NCBI GenBank assembly: GCA_008636105.1 | Contig: VSDH01000016.1 | Span: 1-63,110 of the forward strand | Reading direction: 5' to 3' | Origin: Candidatus Scalindua sediminis | GTDB taxonomy: Bacteria; Planctomycetota; Brocadiia; Brocadiales; Scalinduaceae | DNA length: 63,110 nt | Shown: piece after piece, positions 11,582-24,086 of the stretch | How the letters are laid out: every line of letters begins with the position of its first letter | Numbering within the stretch: position 1 is the stretch's first letter | The notes under the pieces: model-generated | Database searches by the model: none | Told to the model about the DNA's origin: nothing | Seen by the model: the letters and a program-made list of their open reading frames with translations, nothing else | Translations under genes and position numbers: made by a program

Positions 11582-12758
11582 CAGAGTAATCATTGTAGTT
11601 CTTGATAGCGTTGGAATCGGTGAGTTGCCAGATGCTTTTAAATTCGGTGATGAAGGTAGCAATACACTGGTAAATACTGCAAAGGCAGTTAGGGGGTTAA
11701 ACATACCTAATCTTGAAGATTTTGGTATAGGGAAGATTGAAAACATTTGTGGTGTTTCTAGAGATGTAGAAGGGAAGGCTTTTTATGGCAAGATGTCAGA
11801 AGTCTCAGCAGCCAAAGATACGACCTCCGGGCATTGGGAAATTGCAGGTGTAATCACAAGGAAACCTTTTCCTACATACCCAGAGGGGTTTCCGAAGGAC
11901 GTTATTAAAAGATTTACCGAAGCCATTGGTAGATCAATATTGGGCAATAAACCAGCATCAGGGACTGAAATAATAAAGGAACTTGGTGCGGAACACATTA
12001 AAACAGGCTTCCCAATTGTGTACACGTCTGCTGACAGTGTATTCCAGATTGCTGCATGTGAGGATATTATACCTGTTGAATCATTATACGAAATGTGTGA
12101 GTATGCTAGAGAAATATTAAAAGGGGAACACAATGTAGGGCGAGTTATTGCAAGACCATTCATAATAGAAAAAGACAGATATATACGGACTGAGAGGAGA
12201 AAAGACTTCTCTTTGCCTCCACCCGAGGAAACGCTGTTAGACAGAGCTGTAAAAAAAGGGTATGAAGTTATTGCTATAGGTAAAATTGGTGATATTTTCG
12301 CACATAAAGGGGTAACGAAGGAAATACATACGTCCGATAATAATGATGGTATTTCAAGCACAATAGAATGGATTAAAAAAGAGGAGGTTAAAGGGATCAT
12401 TTTTACGAATTTAATTGACTTTGATATGAAGTATGGGCATAGAAATGATCCAAAGGGTTATGCAAAAGCGCTAGAGGCATTTGACCATAGATTGCCGGAG
12501 ATTGTTAGTGCATTAAAAGAAAAAGATATTATCATCATTACTGCCGATCATGGGTGTGATCCTACCACACACAGTACGGATCACTCTCGGGAGTACGTGC
12601 CGCTTTTAGTTTATGGGAAAAAGTTAGGGAAGCCTAAATCGCTTGGTGTGCGAAGATCATTCGCAGATGTGGGAGCGACTGTAGCGGAAGCCCTGTTAAT
12701 ACCAAAGTTTAATGAAGGGGAGAGCTTTTTAAAAGAACTGATCTTAAATCAAGCGTGA
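11574..12758 (+). CDS. deoB: Phosphopentomutase
   Basis: Metal-dependent mutase of the alkaline-phosphatase superfamily that interconverts ribose (or deoxyribose) 1- and 5-phosphates, feeding deoC. Landmarks: [17 protein letters not shown] at the N-terminus (metal Asp), DTTSGHWE with the phosphorylated Thr, [12 protein letters not shown], and [19 protein letters not shown] near the C-terminus. 394 aa is full length. Confidence 0.96.
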   Translation: MIDRVIIVVLDSVGIGELPDAFKFGDEGSNTLVNTAKAVRGLNIPNLEDFGIGKIENICGVSRDVEGKAFYGKMSEVSAAKDTTSGHWEIAGVITRKPFPTYPEGFPKDVIKRFTEAIGRSILGNKPASGTEIIKELGAEHIKTGFPIVYTSADSVFQIAACEDIIPVESLYEMCEYAREILKGEHNVGRVIARPFIIEKDRYIRTERRKDFSLPPPEETLLDRAVKKGYEVIAIGKIGDIFAHKGVTKEIHTSDNNDGISSTIEWIKKEEVKGIIFTNLIDFDMKYGHRNDPKGYAKALEAFDHRLPEIVSALKEKDIIIITADHGCDPTTHSTDHSREYVPLLVYGKKLGKPKSLGVRRSFADVGATVAEALLIPKFNEGESFLKELILNQA

Positions 12759-12830
12759 TTTGGTATTGACGCAACTTTGTGTGTAGCAGAATCATGTTGG
12801 CAGATTGACACTTAATGGACGATAGTTAAT

Positions 12831-14207
12831 ATGCGTAATACAAAAAAAAGACTAAGATATCACTTTGTAGGAATAGGCGGTATCGGTATGAGTGCGCTTG
12901 CCCAGGTTATCAAATCTCAAGGGCACTTTGTAAGTGGCTCGGATAGAGGAAGAGACAATAATCAAGCACAAGAAATATTTCATAAACTGGAAGCCCAAGG
13001 CATCAAACTTTATCCACAGGATGGTTCAGGGATTTGCGACTCAACAGACTTTGCGGTTATTTCAAGTGCAATAGAAGAAGATAATACAGACTTGAAAATC
13101 GTGGAACAACGGAATGTTTGTGTAATCAAAAGGTCTGAATTGCTTGGTAGTTTTTTTAACGATAAACATGGAATTGCAATAGGAGGAAGTAACGGCAAGA
13201 CAACGGTATGCGGGATGACATCATGGATTCTTGATAAAGCCAGCTATGATCCTACCGTCGTTGGAGGGGGATATGTTAAAAACTATATTACTGACAAATC
13301 CTTAGGTAATGCCCGGTTTGGGACTTCAGATATAGTCGTAATTGAGGCAGACGAGAGCGATGGCAGCCTTGTTAATTACACGCCAAAAGTTTCGGTTATT
13401 ACAGACTTATCTAAAGACCATAAAACGATAAATGAACTGAAAGATTTATTCAGCAAATTTGCCGAAAATACGTCTGGCACAATAATAATTAATGAGAGCT
13501 GTGTTCGTTCTATAAGGATTAATCGTAAGCCCAAAACTATTATCAAATATGGGGAGAGCAGAGGAGCGGCTATCAGAGTATCCCAAATTTCTTGTTACCC
13601 TTTTGGGTCAAGGTTTAAGATAGATGGTAGTGAATTTGAGTTGAATATTCCCGGGTCGTATAATGTTTTTAATGCTCTTGCAGCTATAGCTGTGGCACGA
13701 GTGGAAGGGGTTCCCAACGACGAAATAAAAATGGCTTTATGTTCATTTAAAGGTATTAAAAGGCGCATGGAGTTTATTGGCGAAAGGAACGGAATAAAAG
13801 TAATAGACGACTATGCCCATAATCCAAAGAAGGTGCAGGCAGCAATTGATGCAGTGAGAATAAATAGCGCGAGGGTAATTGTAGTTTTTCAACCGCATGG
13901 TTACGGTCCAACAAATTTTCTAAGGGAAGAGCTTACTTCCGCGTTTGCTAGTAAGCTTTTATCCACTGATACTCTGCTTATGCCAGAAATCTTCTACGCG
14001 GGTGGTACGGCAAACAAGGTAATATCTTCCGAAGAAATTGTTAAGGATTTGAAAGATAGAGGCATAGACGCATTTTTTATCCCCGAGAGGGATGATATTA
14101 TTGAAGAAGTCAGGCAGAGGGCAAAACCTGGTGATAGCATACTAGTTATGGGTGCAAGAGATGATTCGCTAACAGATTTGTGCCATGCAATACTTAACAG
14201 ATTATAG
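12831..14207 (+). CDS. Mur ligase, MurC/Mpl type
   Basis: ATP-dependent amino-acid/peptide ligase acting on UDP-N-acetylmuramate. The Rossmann start HFVGIGGIGMSALAQV, the ISSAIEEDN segment and the three-domain length (458 aa) point to MurC (L-alanine adding) or its relative Mpl. The P-loop reads GGSNGKTT, not the GTHGKTT usual in MurC. The C-terminal motif is DDYAHNPKK, not DDYGHHP. These changes make the precise substrate uncertain. It stands alone rather than in a dcw cluster. Its presence with dapF fits a cell that still makes peptidoglycan precursors. Confidence 0.8.
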   Translation: MRNTKKRLRYHFVGIGGIGMSALAQVIKSQGHFVSGSDRGRDNNQAQEIFHKLEAQGIKLYPQDGSGICDSTDFAVISSAIEEDNTDLKIVEQRNVCVIKRSELLGSFFNDKHGIAIGGSNGKTTVCGMTSWILDKASYDPTVVGGGYVKNYITDKSLGNARFGTSDIVVIEADESDGSLVNYTPKVSVITDLSKDHKTINELKDLFSKFAENTSGTIIINESCVRSIRINRKPKTIIKYGESRGAAIRVSQISCYPFGSRFKIDGSEFELNIPGSYNVFNALAAIAVARVEGVPNDEIKMALCSFKGIKRRMEFIGERNGIKVIDDYAHNPKKVQAAIDAVRINSARVIVVFQPHGYGPTNFLREELTSAFASKLLSTDTLLMPEIFYAGGTANKVISSEEIVKDLKDRGIDAFFIPERDDIIEEVRQRAKPGDSILVMGARDDSLTDLCHAILNRL

Positions 14208-14227
14208 GAAAATGGTGTAGAATATTA

Positions 14228-14256
14228 TTGACAGGAGTAAATGTTGTGTTTACTAT
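14228..14256 (+). promoter_or_regulatory. Promoter upstream of gmd
   Basis: Perfect TTGACA (14228-14233), 17-base spacer and TACTAT (14251-14256). It lies about 60 bp upstream of the GDP-mannose dehydratase start. Confidence 0.5.
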
Positions 14257-14307
14257 GTTCGAGTTAGCACTTTCTTCTCAAGATAGATAAGTGTATAAAG
14301 TGTTTAA

Positions 14308-16844
<2,537 letters not shown>

Positions 16845-16868
16845 GGAGATTAAGATGTTATTTAAAGG

Positions 16869-17471
16869 TTATTTTATTTTTGCAAGGACAAAAACAAATT
16901 TAAGCTCTTTTCCTTCAGGAGAAGTAACTAATAAGGTTATGTTTGAATTTGGGTCTATGTCTTCTTTAGGGAATTTAAATACACATCCTGCTACGAATGA
17001 AGGTAAATTCGGATAGACACTGCTGGGTTCTGCATACTCTGGAAAATACGAATAGATAGGATATATCGTTTTGTCTCCACAAGAACAAATTGCATTATAA
17101 CCTCTGGCAAATTCCATATAATCACCAAAGACGGAGACGGTAAATGTCATATTTTCCTTGATACGCAATGCCCTTAATATTTCACCTTGAGACATTTCTC
17201 TCCTTTCAACCGCGGCTTTTTTTGATTTAAAAGCGACGTTGTGGTATGCAGTGTATAAGGTAGCCCAGCCTATTTCGTCTCCAAGATGGACAACCCAGGG
17301 CTTTATAAATTCTTTTAAACTCATTCGTCGGTTCTTTTTCCCGTATTCGATTGCTTCATTTGTTTGACTATTTGTTAAGTTGAAAGACATACTATAGGTT
17401 GTTTTATTAGTCAGGATTGTTATAGTTATGATGCAGATAGCTAAGGCAATTATTATTACTTTTTTATTCAT
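16869..17471 (-). CDS. Membrane-anchored exported protein, unknown
   Basis: 200-aa protein with a Lys start and a strongly hydrophobic helix (residues 4-22), then an outward-facing soluble domain. Visible features are two close cysteines (CSCG near 130), a mostly beta-type C-terminal half, and an end reading LKFVFVLAKIK. I do not recognise the family. It lies 15 bp after the DjlA-like gene and 24 bp before the aldehyde dehydrogenase on the same strand, so it is probably co-transcribed and acts at the cell envelope. Confidence 0.75.
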   Translation of the reverse strand: MNKKVIIIALAICIITITILTNKTTYSMSFNLTNSQTNEAIEYGKKNRRMSLKEFIKPWVVHLGDEIGWATLYTAYHNVAFKSKKAAVERREMSQGEILRALRIKENMTFTVSVFGDYMEFARGYNAICSCGDKTIYPIYSYFPEYAEPSSVYPNLPSFVAGCVFKFPKEDIDPNSNITLLVTSPEGKELKFVFVLAKIK

Positions 17472-17486
17472 TCATTTTCCTCTGCT

Positions 17487-18218
17487 CTAGAACCCTTTTT
17501 CCTGCCTTACTTCCTTGTAAGCCTTATTGATTGTTTGAAACTTATCGTTGGCGAGTTTGGCAAATTCGTCACCTAGATGAGAGACTCTGTCAGGATGGTA
17601 CTTTTTGGAGAGAGTTCTGTAGGCTTTTTTTATATCTTCAATGGAGGCGCTTCTGCTGATACCTAAGATATTGTAATGTTTATCATAAGCATCGCAAAAT
17701 TCTCCTCGTATTTCTAAGGCATCATCCGAATCAATTTCTAAATATCCTATAATACGGTTTATGGCTCTTTCTTCACCTGGATGCAACACCTTATCAGCAT
17801 ATGCTACTAGATAAACAATCCGCAATAAAGACAGCCTTTCCTCATAATTAGAATATTGCTTATATTCGTAGCATATGTCCTGTAAATTTAAGTCTACTTT
17901 AGAGGTTTGTTTTATTAAATTTCTGATAAAATTTAAGTCCTCCCCTCTAAAGCCAAAATTTAAGAATGCCTTTTCTATTGCGTTGATTTCATGCGTACTT
18001 AAGCGGCCGTCTGCTTTGGCAATCGACATGAGTATACCGATTAAGTGTGTTATGAAATTTAAAGATCTGCCGTAATCATTAATTGGTTGTTCTGTTGTTA
18101 TTCCCAGGGTAGTTTTATCAAAGAGGTTACCTGCTATTGCACCAAGGATTGCGCCAAACGGCCCCCCAAAAGCCCATCCTAAACCTGCGCCGATTGCTTT
18201 TCCTTTCCACTTTGCCAT
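17487..18218 (-). CDS. DjlA-like co-chaperone (TerB + J domain)
   Basis: 243-aa DnaJ-family protein. The N-terminus (residues 5-35) is a glycine-zipper hydrophobic segment likely to insert in the membrane. The middle (about 50-165) is an acidic helical TerB-like domain, and the C-terminal J domain (about 180-243) contains the HPD motif in KKYHPDR that stimulates DnaK. This is the layout of DjlA. It starts 14 bp after the lipoprotein gene in a reverse-strand operon. Confidence 0.88.
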   Translation of the reverse strand: MAKWKGKAIGAGLGWAFGGPFGAILGAIAGNLFDKTTLGITTEQPINDYGRSLNFITHLIGILMSIAKADGRLSTHEINAIEKAFLNFGFRGEDLNFIRNLIKQTSKVDLNLQDICYEYKQYSNYEERLSLLRIVYLVAYADKVLHPGEERAINRIIGYLEIDSDDALEIRGEFCDAYDKHYNILGISRSASIEDIKKAYRTLSKKYHPDRVSHLGDEFAKLANDKFQTINKAYKEVRQEKGF

Positions 18219-18232
18219 GAATCAGATCCCCT

Positions 18233-19012
18233 TTATTTTCTTTGGATAAGAGATGATTTTAGTTCCTCTTGTATTTCTTTTTCTTTGATTCTGTCTCGTG
18301 CAATTTCTATATTGAATTTTGCTTCAAGTTTGCCGGGATCAAGCGCTAAAACTTCCTGCCATTTTGCAATTGCATCTTCAAATTTTCCTTGTCTGTATAA
18401 CTGGATTGCTTTATCTAATAAGTCTTCGACAAGAGATGTTTTTCGTTTCCTTTGTGTTTCCCTTATAAGGCTTTTTCTACTCTTTCCTGTATCAACTACT
18501 TTTTCTACAACAGTTGCTGGGCTAGCGGTGTCTTTGTCTACAATAGTAGATTTAGAATAGAGGTATTCTAATTCTTCCAGTTGTGTTTTAATTTTATTTT
18601 TGTCTGTTTCAACCAAGGTTAGTTTTTTGTTGATTTCTTGAAGCAAAATTTTTGTCCTTAATAATTCTTCTTGCAAACTGTTGTGTTCGGTATTTTGTAA
18701 TTTTTGTGTGGTTTCAATGGCAAACTGTTTATTTTTTAGTTGTACATATTCCTTGTTTAACCGCTCTTTTTCTTGCTTCAGTTCGTTCAGGCTTTTCTTA
18801 AGGTCATAGTTTATGGTAGCTAAACTCGCTATTCTATTAGACAGTGCATCAACCTTTTCCTCTAGTGTATTATTATTTTCATCTTTCTTGCCAAAAAAAA
18901 ATCTTTTAAACTGAAATTGCGAGCATCCTGCGTTAAGTAATCCGAGAGAAATTATTACTGTTACGTATACGTGCCAATATTTTGGAAGTATTTTAACCAT
19001 GGATTTCCTCAC
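18233..19012 (-). CDS. Coiled-coil and TPR lipoprotein
   Basis: 259-aa exported lipoprotein: charged start, hydrophobic segment, lipobox LLNAGC (Cys30). Residues 50-155 are a long heptad-type coiled coil, then a basic linker, then one or two TPR-like helices (YRQGKFEDAIAKWQEVLALDP). The overall design recalls YbgF/CpoB-type envelope proteins, but sequence identity to them is not visible. It heads the operon with the DjlA-like gene; the small coiled-coil gene lies just upstream. Confidence 0.8.
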   Translation of the reverse strand: MRKSMVKILPKYWHVYVTVIISLGLLNAGCSQFQFKRFFFGKKDENNNTLEEKVDALSNRIASLATINYDLKKSLNELKQEKERLNKEYVQLKNKQFAIETTQKLQNTEHNSLQEELLRTKILLQEINKKLTLVETDKNKIKTQLEELEYLYSKSTIVDKDTASPATVVEKVVDTGKSRKSLIRETQRKRKTSLVEDLLDKAIQLYRQGKFEDAIAKWQEVLALDPGKLEAKFNIEIARDRIKEKEIQEELKSSLIQRK

Positions 19013-19059
19013 TTTTTTGAAGAAGGTTTGTTTGGGATATTAGTATGTTTTCAGAAATA

Positions 19060-19251
19060 TCAAATGCCTTTTTTATCACAATATCTCAGAATGGCTAATT
19101 GTGAGATTGCCAGCTCCTCAATCTTTCTAGTTTGGTGCAGAATGTGTTCCCAGTCTTTTTTTTCTCCTGTTGGGATGCCTTTCTTTAAACGCTTGTCCAA
19201 CTTTTTTAGATCGAGCTCAAGCAGTTTGAGCCTGTTTTTTAAATCTTCCAT
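19060..19251 (-). CDS. Small coiled-coil protein
   Basis: 63-aa, highly charged helical protein (Leu/Lys/Glu rich, MEDLKNRLKLLELDLKKLDK start). It ends 47 bp before the lipoprotein gene on the same strand and faces the divergent tilS promoter region. No family recognised; it may be a small partner of the downstream coiled-coil lipoprotein. A real gene is likely but not certain. Confidence 0.5.
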   Translation of the reverse strand: MEDLKNRLKLLELDLKKLDKRLKKGIPTGEKKDWEHILHQTRKIEELAISQLAILRYCDKKGI

Positions 19252-19339
19252 AGTGAAATGATTGGTCTAAAAAATGAAAAACCGCCTTTTAAAGTTTTAT
19301 TCTACTTAACATTTAACCAATGTCAAATAATTTCTATTC

Positions 19340-19368
19340 TTGACTTATTTATATGTGAGGGATATAGT
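19340..19368 (+). promoter_or_regulatory. Promoter of tilS
   Basis: TTGACT (19340-19345), 17-base spacer, TATAGT (19363-19368). The -10 box ends only nine bases before the tilS ATG, so the transcript would be almost leaderless if this promoter is used. Confidence 0.4.
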
Positions 19369-19377
19369 TAGGATGCG

Positions 19378-20832
19378 ATGCGATTACAAAAGCGGGTTAT
19401 TGAGGTTATAAAAAAATACGATCTTTTCAGCAAAAATGACAGGATTCTATTGGGGATTTCTGGGGGGCCAGATTCGGTTTCTTTACTCAGTCTTATTTTT
19501 AACATAAACCGTACGGGTAACATTTATTCTGAGCTTTCTATAGCTCATCTAAATCATTTAATCAGGGGAAAGGAGTCAGAACAAGATGAGCAATTTGTGA
19601 GGGGTCTTGCAAAAAGGTTTAACCTTTCTATTGTCGTTGAAAGAAAGGATATAAAGGGAATTGCTCAAAAGCGGAAACTATCTCTGGAAGAGACTGCACG
19701 GGATGAGAGGTACAAATTCCTGGAAACTGCTGCAAAAAAAGTGGGTGCTAGTGTTATTGCCGTAGGTCATACTGCCGATGATAATGCCGAGACTATTTTA
19801 CACAGGATAATTCGAGGTGCCGGGATCCTAGGGCTCAATGGCATGAGGCCTAAAAGACGGCTTAATCCATTATCAATAATTACCCTTGTTCGCCCACTGC
19901 TATTTTCATGGAGAAAGGATATCATTGCTTATCTAAAAGAGATGAACCTTTCCTATAGGTGCGATTCAACTAATCTTGAGAAAGATAAATTTAGAAACAG
20001 GATTAGAATGGAGCTTATTCCACTCCTTGAAAAGGATTACAATGCTAAGGTGAAAAAGTCATTGATTAAGTTAGGTGAAGTGGCCACGCAAAATTACGAC
20101 TTCTTGAAATCACAGGGAGAAGGTTTGTTCGAAAAGATATTCTTAAACGGGGAAGAGACGGATAAAGACTTTAAAGAAGTTACGTTAGATATTCCCAGCC
20201 TGAAGAAAGTGCCAACAGTTTTACAGCAGATTATTATCAGAGAAGCAATGGTTAGGCTAGGTATACCACTTAAGAAGTTTGGCTATAGACAGTACGAGGA
20301 TATATTAGACCTGATTAAGCGCAAGAAGACATTGATAAATAATAGTGTTAAAAATTACTTAAATGTCAGTATAGAAGATGATAAATTACATCTTTCCCGT
20401 GGGAGGTATCATGCGCAAGAGGAGCATGTTTTGGAAGAAATTGAACTGTTGGTGCCAGGAGAGACACAGCTGGAGGAGCTGAGGTATAAAATTAAAATGG
20501 AGGCCGGTGAAATAAAGAACGGGTTTTTAGAAAAATTTAAACAGAACAAGACTAATTATGATGAAGCGGTTGATTTTGATAAGCTTAGCATGCCACTTAC
20601 AGTTAGGACGAGAAGAGAAGGGGATCGATTCTGGCCATTAGGTTCTCGCGGTATTAAAAAGCTAAAAGATTTTTTTATAAATAACAAGATACCCAGAATG
20701 GAACGAAATATAATCCCAATAGTGGCCATGAATGATCAGCCTATATGGGTTGTGGGACATCGGCTTGATAACCGCGTCAAGATTACCGAGAGAACAAAAA
20801 AGATGTTAATAATGAAGTTTGAAAGGTATTGA
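19378..20832 (+). CDS. tilS: tRNA(Ile)-lysidine synthase
   Basis: Attaches lysine to C34 of the tRNA-Ile with CAT anticodon, so it reads AUA. The PP-loop ATPase motif SGGPDSVSLL is at residues 25-34; the N-terminal catalytic domain ends near 220. The C-terminal substrate-binding domains include RTRREGDRFWPLG, typical of TilS. 484 aa is normal for the long form. ATG 19378 follows GTTAGGA. It is followed by miaA, another tRNA-modification gene. Confidence 0.93.
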   Translation: MRLQKRVIEVIKKYDLFSKNDRILLGISGGPDSVSLLSLIFNINRTGNIYSELSIAHLNHLIRGKESEQDEQFVRGLAKRFNLSIVVERKDIKGIAQKRKLSLEETARDERYKFLETAAKKVGASVIAVGHTADDNAETILHRIIRGAGILGLNGMRPKRRLNPLSIITLVRPLLFSWRKDIIAYLKEMNLSYRCDSTNLEKDKFRNRIRMELIPLLEKDYNAKVKKSLIKLGEVATQNYDFLKSQGEGLFEKIFLNGEETDKDFKEVTLDIPSLKKVPTVLQQIIIREAMVRLGIPLKKFGYRQYEDILDLIKRKKTLINNSVKNYLNVSIEDDKLHLSRGRYHAQEEHVLEEIELLVPGETQLEELRYKIKMEAGEIKNGFLEKFKQNKTNYDEAVDFDKLSMPLTVRTRREGDRFWPLGSRGIKKLKDFFINNKIPRMERNIIPIVAMNDQPIWVVGHRLDNRVKITERTKKMLIMKFERY

Positions 20833-20951
20833 GAAGAGCGTGGTGTGTGCTTAGATTTCCGTAGCTTATCCAGGAATTTTCTGGAGTGAGGCTTGAGGCT
20901 GTTGTTTACCTGTGCGGTATATTCCTTTTCAAGAATTACTATTATACATCA

Positions 20952-21914
20952 ATGAGTGCAACCTTATGGATACTTACTGGACCGACTGCTAGCGGCAAGA
21001 CGGGGATTGGCTTTAACGTTGCGCAGAGAATTGAAGGCGAAATAATTTCTGCCGATTCAATGCTTATTTATCGGGGCATGGATATAGGAACGGCAAAACC
21101 ATCCTCAAGTATGAGAGAGAGGGTTTCCCATCATTTAATCGATATTGTTAACCCATGGGAAAATTATAGTGTCGGGAAGTACGTCAAGGATGCAGAAGGC
21201 GTTATAAGCGATCTTGGTAAGAGGGAGAAAAATTTTGTTATTATCGGTGGCAGCCCCCTTTATATAAAAGGTATCATTGATGGTATTTTTAGTGGTCCTG
21301 AAGCAGATTGGAGTATTCGTGAAGAATTGAAAAAACTTGCAAACGATAAAGGGAACACATTCGTCCATGGTATTCTTCAAAGGATTGATCCTGTCACAGC
21401 TCAAAAACTACATCCAAATGACCTAAGACGGATAATACGTGCTATAGAAGTGTATAAAAAGACCAGGAAGCAAATTTCATTGCTTCATGGACAGCATAAA
21501 AGAGGAAAAAGGCGTTATAATTTTAAAATCATATGTGTAGCAAGAGGGAAAGAGGACCTTTACCGAAGGATTGACGAGAGAGTCGAAACAATGTTTAAGA
21601 AAGGCCTTGTTGATGAAGTTAAATCTTTATTAGATAATTCCCAGGGCTTAAGCAGACAAGCAAGACAAGCGCTTGGTTACAAGGAAGTTATTCGGCACCT
21701 TGAAGGTGAGTGGACATTGAATGAAGCAAAAGAGATGATAAAATTGAACACACGTAGATTTTCTAAGAGGCAGATGACATGGTTTCGAAGTTTCCCAAAT
21801 GTTTGCTGGTTGGAAGTAAAAGAAGGTCGGGGTGCAAAAGTGATTTCTGAGAAAATTATTTTGAAATTTAAAAAGTATAGTAAAGAACAAATAAATGGAG
21901 CTAATACGTATTGA
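20952..21914 (+). CDS. miaA: tRNA dimethylallyltransferase
   Basis: Adds an isopentenyl group to A37 of tRNAs reading U-starting codons. P-loop GPTASGKT (residues 10-17), ISADSMLIYRGMDIGTAKP, and the C-terminal RQARQALGYKE and RRFSKRQMTWFR motifs are diagnostic. The frame is open from GTG 20886, but I start at ATG 20952 (320 aa) because the P-loop is then at the usual distance from the N-terminus. Confidence 0.94.
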   Translation: MSATLWILTGPTASGKTGIGFNVAQRIEGEIISADSMLIYRGMDIGTAKPSSSMRERVSHHLIDIVNPWENYSVGKYVKDAEGVISDLGKREKNFVIIGGSPLYIKGIIDGIFSGPEADWSIREELKKLANDKGNTFVHGILQRIDPVTAQKLHPNDLRRIIRAIEVYKKTRKQISLLHGQHKRGKRRYNFKIICVARGKEDLYRRIDERVETMFKKGLVDEVKSLLDNSQGLSRQARQALGYKEVIRHLEGEWTLNEAKEMIKLNTRRFSKRQMTWFRSFPNVCWLEVKEGRGAKVISEKIILKFKKYSKEQINGANTY

Positions 21915-22415
21915 TACATATTTTGTTATGTTTATAACATGTCCTCCTATTAATCATGGCCGAAGGATGTTGTGAAAACAAGCACATCTTATTTTCTACA
22001 GAACACACTTACGCAAAAACCCCGAGTGCTTTTGAGGTAATGTGTTGTCTAAATAAACATTATTAATTTAGGATAATATTCCTTTTTACTGACAATACTT
22101 AAGTCATAATCACAATAGAGCAAATACATTACAACGCATATTTCAAAAAGAATCCAATTTGGTATGATATTTGTGATATATCCTGTAATAATAGTAAATT
22201 CTTTCCTTATAGATTGGCAAATATCAACACCATGTAATGTTAAACATACCTTTTGAAACTTTCCCCCGTATGAATGCCTCGGGGGCACGCGCACGACACA
22301 GGCGAGGGAAGCAGGAGGATGATAAAATTGGATAACTTCCGCTTTCTCGCACGGGGATTACTTCTTGTGTATAGGTTGACTTAATTGTAGATATTATTCT
22401 TGGATAGGTGCGAAA
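21915..22415. other. 500-bp gap before pilus operon, possible structured leader
   Basis: No convincing gene. Positions 21915-22230 are AT-rich and featureless. From about 22255 the base composition turns GC-rich and holds a 6-bp CCCCCG/CGGGGG hairpin (about 22262-22284), then GGCGAGGGAAGCAGGAGG. This may be a structured 5' leader of the pilus operon. I tested it against the c-di-GMP-I aptamer pattern and it does not match. Confidence 0.3.
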
Positions 22416-24086
22416 ATGATGAATTTCCTTAGTGATGTGAAGTTTGGGAATCTTTATAAGAAAGGTTTTGGCCTCCTTAACCAGTCCGGAGGTAATACTG
22501 CATGGGGCTTAGAAATTGGTGATAAGGAATTAAAAGCTGCGAAAGTAGGGTTTCGTAATGGAAAATTGTTCGTGGAAGCAATTGACAGGTTTGAGTATTC
22601 ATCAATTAAACAAGAAATGACGGTTGGGGAATCTGAACTGACCGAAGAAGCTGTAAACGTTTTTAAAAAGCGTAATCTAATAGGAGAATCGGATAAAATA
22701 GTTGCCTCTATTTCTGGCAAAATGGCACTTTTAAGGTTTGTTTCACTTCCGCCAATGAAAAAAAGACGTCTTGCAGATGCCATGAAATATGAATTACGAA
22801 AACAGATTCCATTTGAACCGAGTGAGATTATTTGGGACTCTCATCGTTTTGTGGGCGGCAAAACAGGTGATAAAGGAATCGAAGTTGGAATATTTGCCAC
22901 CAAAAAAGAAAATATATATAACCTTTTACCGAGACTGGCACCAATAAAAATGAATCTTAGGGCGATTCAAACTATCCCTGTTGCAATTTATAACCTTATA
23001 CAAATGAGTTCTGATTTGGAGGAGGATGTTATTGTAGTAAATGTTGGAGATGGAAGTACTGATTTTATAGTGATTGGGAAATCGAAATTTTGGAATAGGA
23101 GCATCTCTATTTCAGAGATAAATATAGACTTTGTACGGGAAATACAGCGATCAATGGGCTACTATCTTTCTCGCGCAAAAGACGCCAAACCTGAAAATAT
23201 ATTTTTAATGGGGGAGGTGTTTAAAGATGATGAAAAAATAAAATTCATTAATGAAAACTTTGGGGGTAAGGTCACCCTCCTGGACTTGTTTGATAAGATT
23301 AAGATATCAGAAGATGCAGATCAATCCGTTTTAAATGAAAAGACCATCCTTGGTTTTGAGGCAGCGGTTGGGCTTGCTGTGCAGGGTCTTGATCTTGGCG
23401 AAATTAATATAAATCTCCTTCCTTCTGATTATATTAGGGAAAGGAATGTACCCAAGCAAAGAGCACTTACTGTTGTTATTACAATTTTAATTTTTTTGAG
23501 CTTGCTTGTGCAAAGTATTAAATATTATACGGCATCGATAACACTTTCAAAGTACTCAGATACCGTTAATTCAACACTCAACGAAGTTAAAAGGTTGAAA
23601 AGGGTCTACAGAAATACGGGAAAAAAGGTTGAGGGAGAAGAAAAAAAACTACGGGCCTTGAGGTCAATAGGCACTCAGGGGGCTTTCTGGACGGAAGTTG
23701 TCCGTAAAGTTATAGATATTATGCCAGAAAAGGTATATCTATTAAGTATGAAATCACTAAGAGATTTTTCTTCTACTGATGAAGAGGGAAAAAAGAGTAC
23801 TCCCAAAGATGCTGACGGGCCAAAAAGGGAATTGATTATGAGTATTAAGGGAGAGAGTTATGATCCCAAGATGTCATATATAGAGGAAATGGTCAAAAAG
23901 CCTTTAGAGGATTTAAAATTATTTGGTCAACAAGTACCCGCATTTAGGAATGTAGAGTTTGTACAAGGTTCTGTACGTCATGTGGATACGCTTAAAAAGG
24001 AAAGCAAGTCTGAAGATTTAAACGTCGACCAGAAGATTCGGCCAATTGCCTTTGAAATACGGTGGGTAGTAAATGAAACAGATTAG
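22416..24086 (+). CDS. PilM-PilN fusion, pilus/secretion platform protein
   Basis: 556 aa with two parts. Residues 30-345 are a PilM-like actin-fold ATPase (AWGLEIGDKELKAAKV, VSLPPMKKRRLADAM, EDVIVVNVGDGSTDFIVI). A single membrane helix follows (about 349-367), then a coiled-coil and a PilN-like periplasmic domain (GAFWTEVVRKVIDIMPEKVYL). In classical type IV pili PilM and PilN are separate and interact; here they are one chain. It starts an operon with PilO-, PilP- and PilQ-like genes, and its stop overlaps the next start by 14 bp. Confidence 0.85.
   Translation: MMNFLSDVKFGNLYKKGFGLLNQSGGNTAWGLEIGDKELKAAKVGFRNGKLFVEAIDRFEYSSIKQEMTVGESELTEEAVNVFKKRNLIGESDKIVASISGKMALLRFVSLPPMKKRRLADAMKYELRKQIPFEPSEIIWDSHRFVGGKTGDKGIEVGIFATKKENIYNLLPRLAPIKMNLRAIQTIPVAIYNLIQMSSDLEEDVIVVNVGDGSTDFIVIGKSKFWNRSISISEINIDFVREIQRSMGYYLSRAKDAKPENIFLMGEVFKDDEKIKFINENFGGKVTLLDLFDKIKISEDADQSVLNEKTILGFEAAVGLAVQGLDLGEININLLPSDYIRERNVPKQRALTVVITILIFLSLLVQSIKYYTASITLSKYSDTVNSTLNEVKRLKRVYRNTGKKVEGEEKKLRALRSIGTQGAFWTEVVRKVIDIMPEKVYLLSMKSLRDFSSTDEEGKKSTPKDADGPKRELIMSIKGESYDPKMSYIEEMVKKPLEDLKLFGQQVPAFRNVEFVQGSVRHVDTLKKESKSEDLNVDQKIRPIAFEIRWVVNETD

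Noticed and set aside
22255-22340. c-di-GMP-I riboswitch before the pilus operon
   Set aside because: The GCAAACC..GACGCAAAGC core is absent; only a simple GC hairpin is visible.
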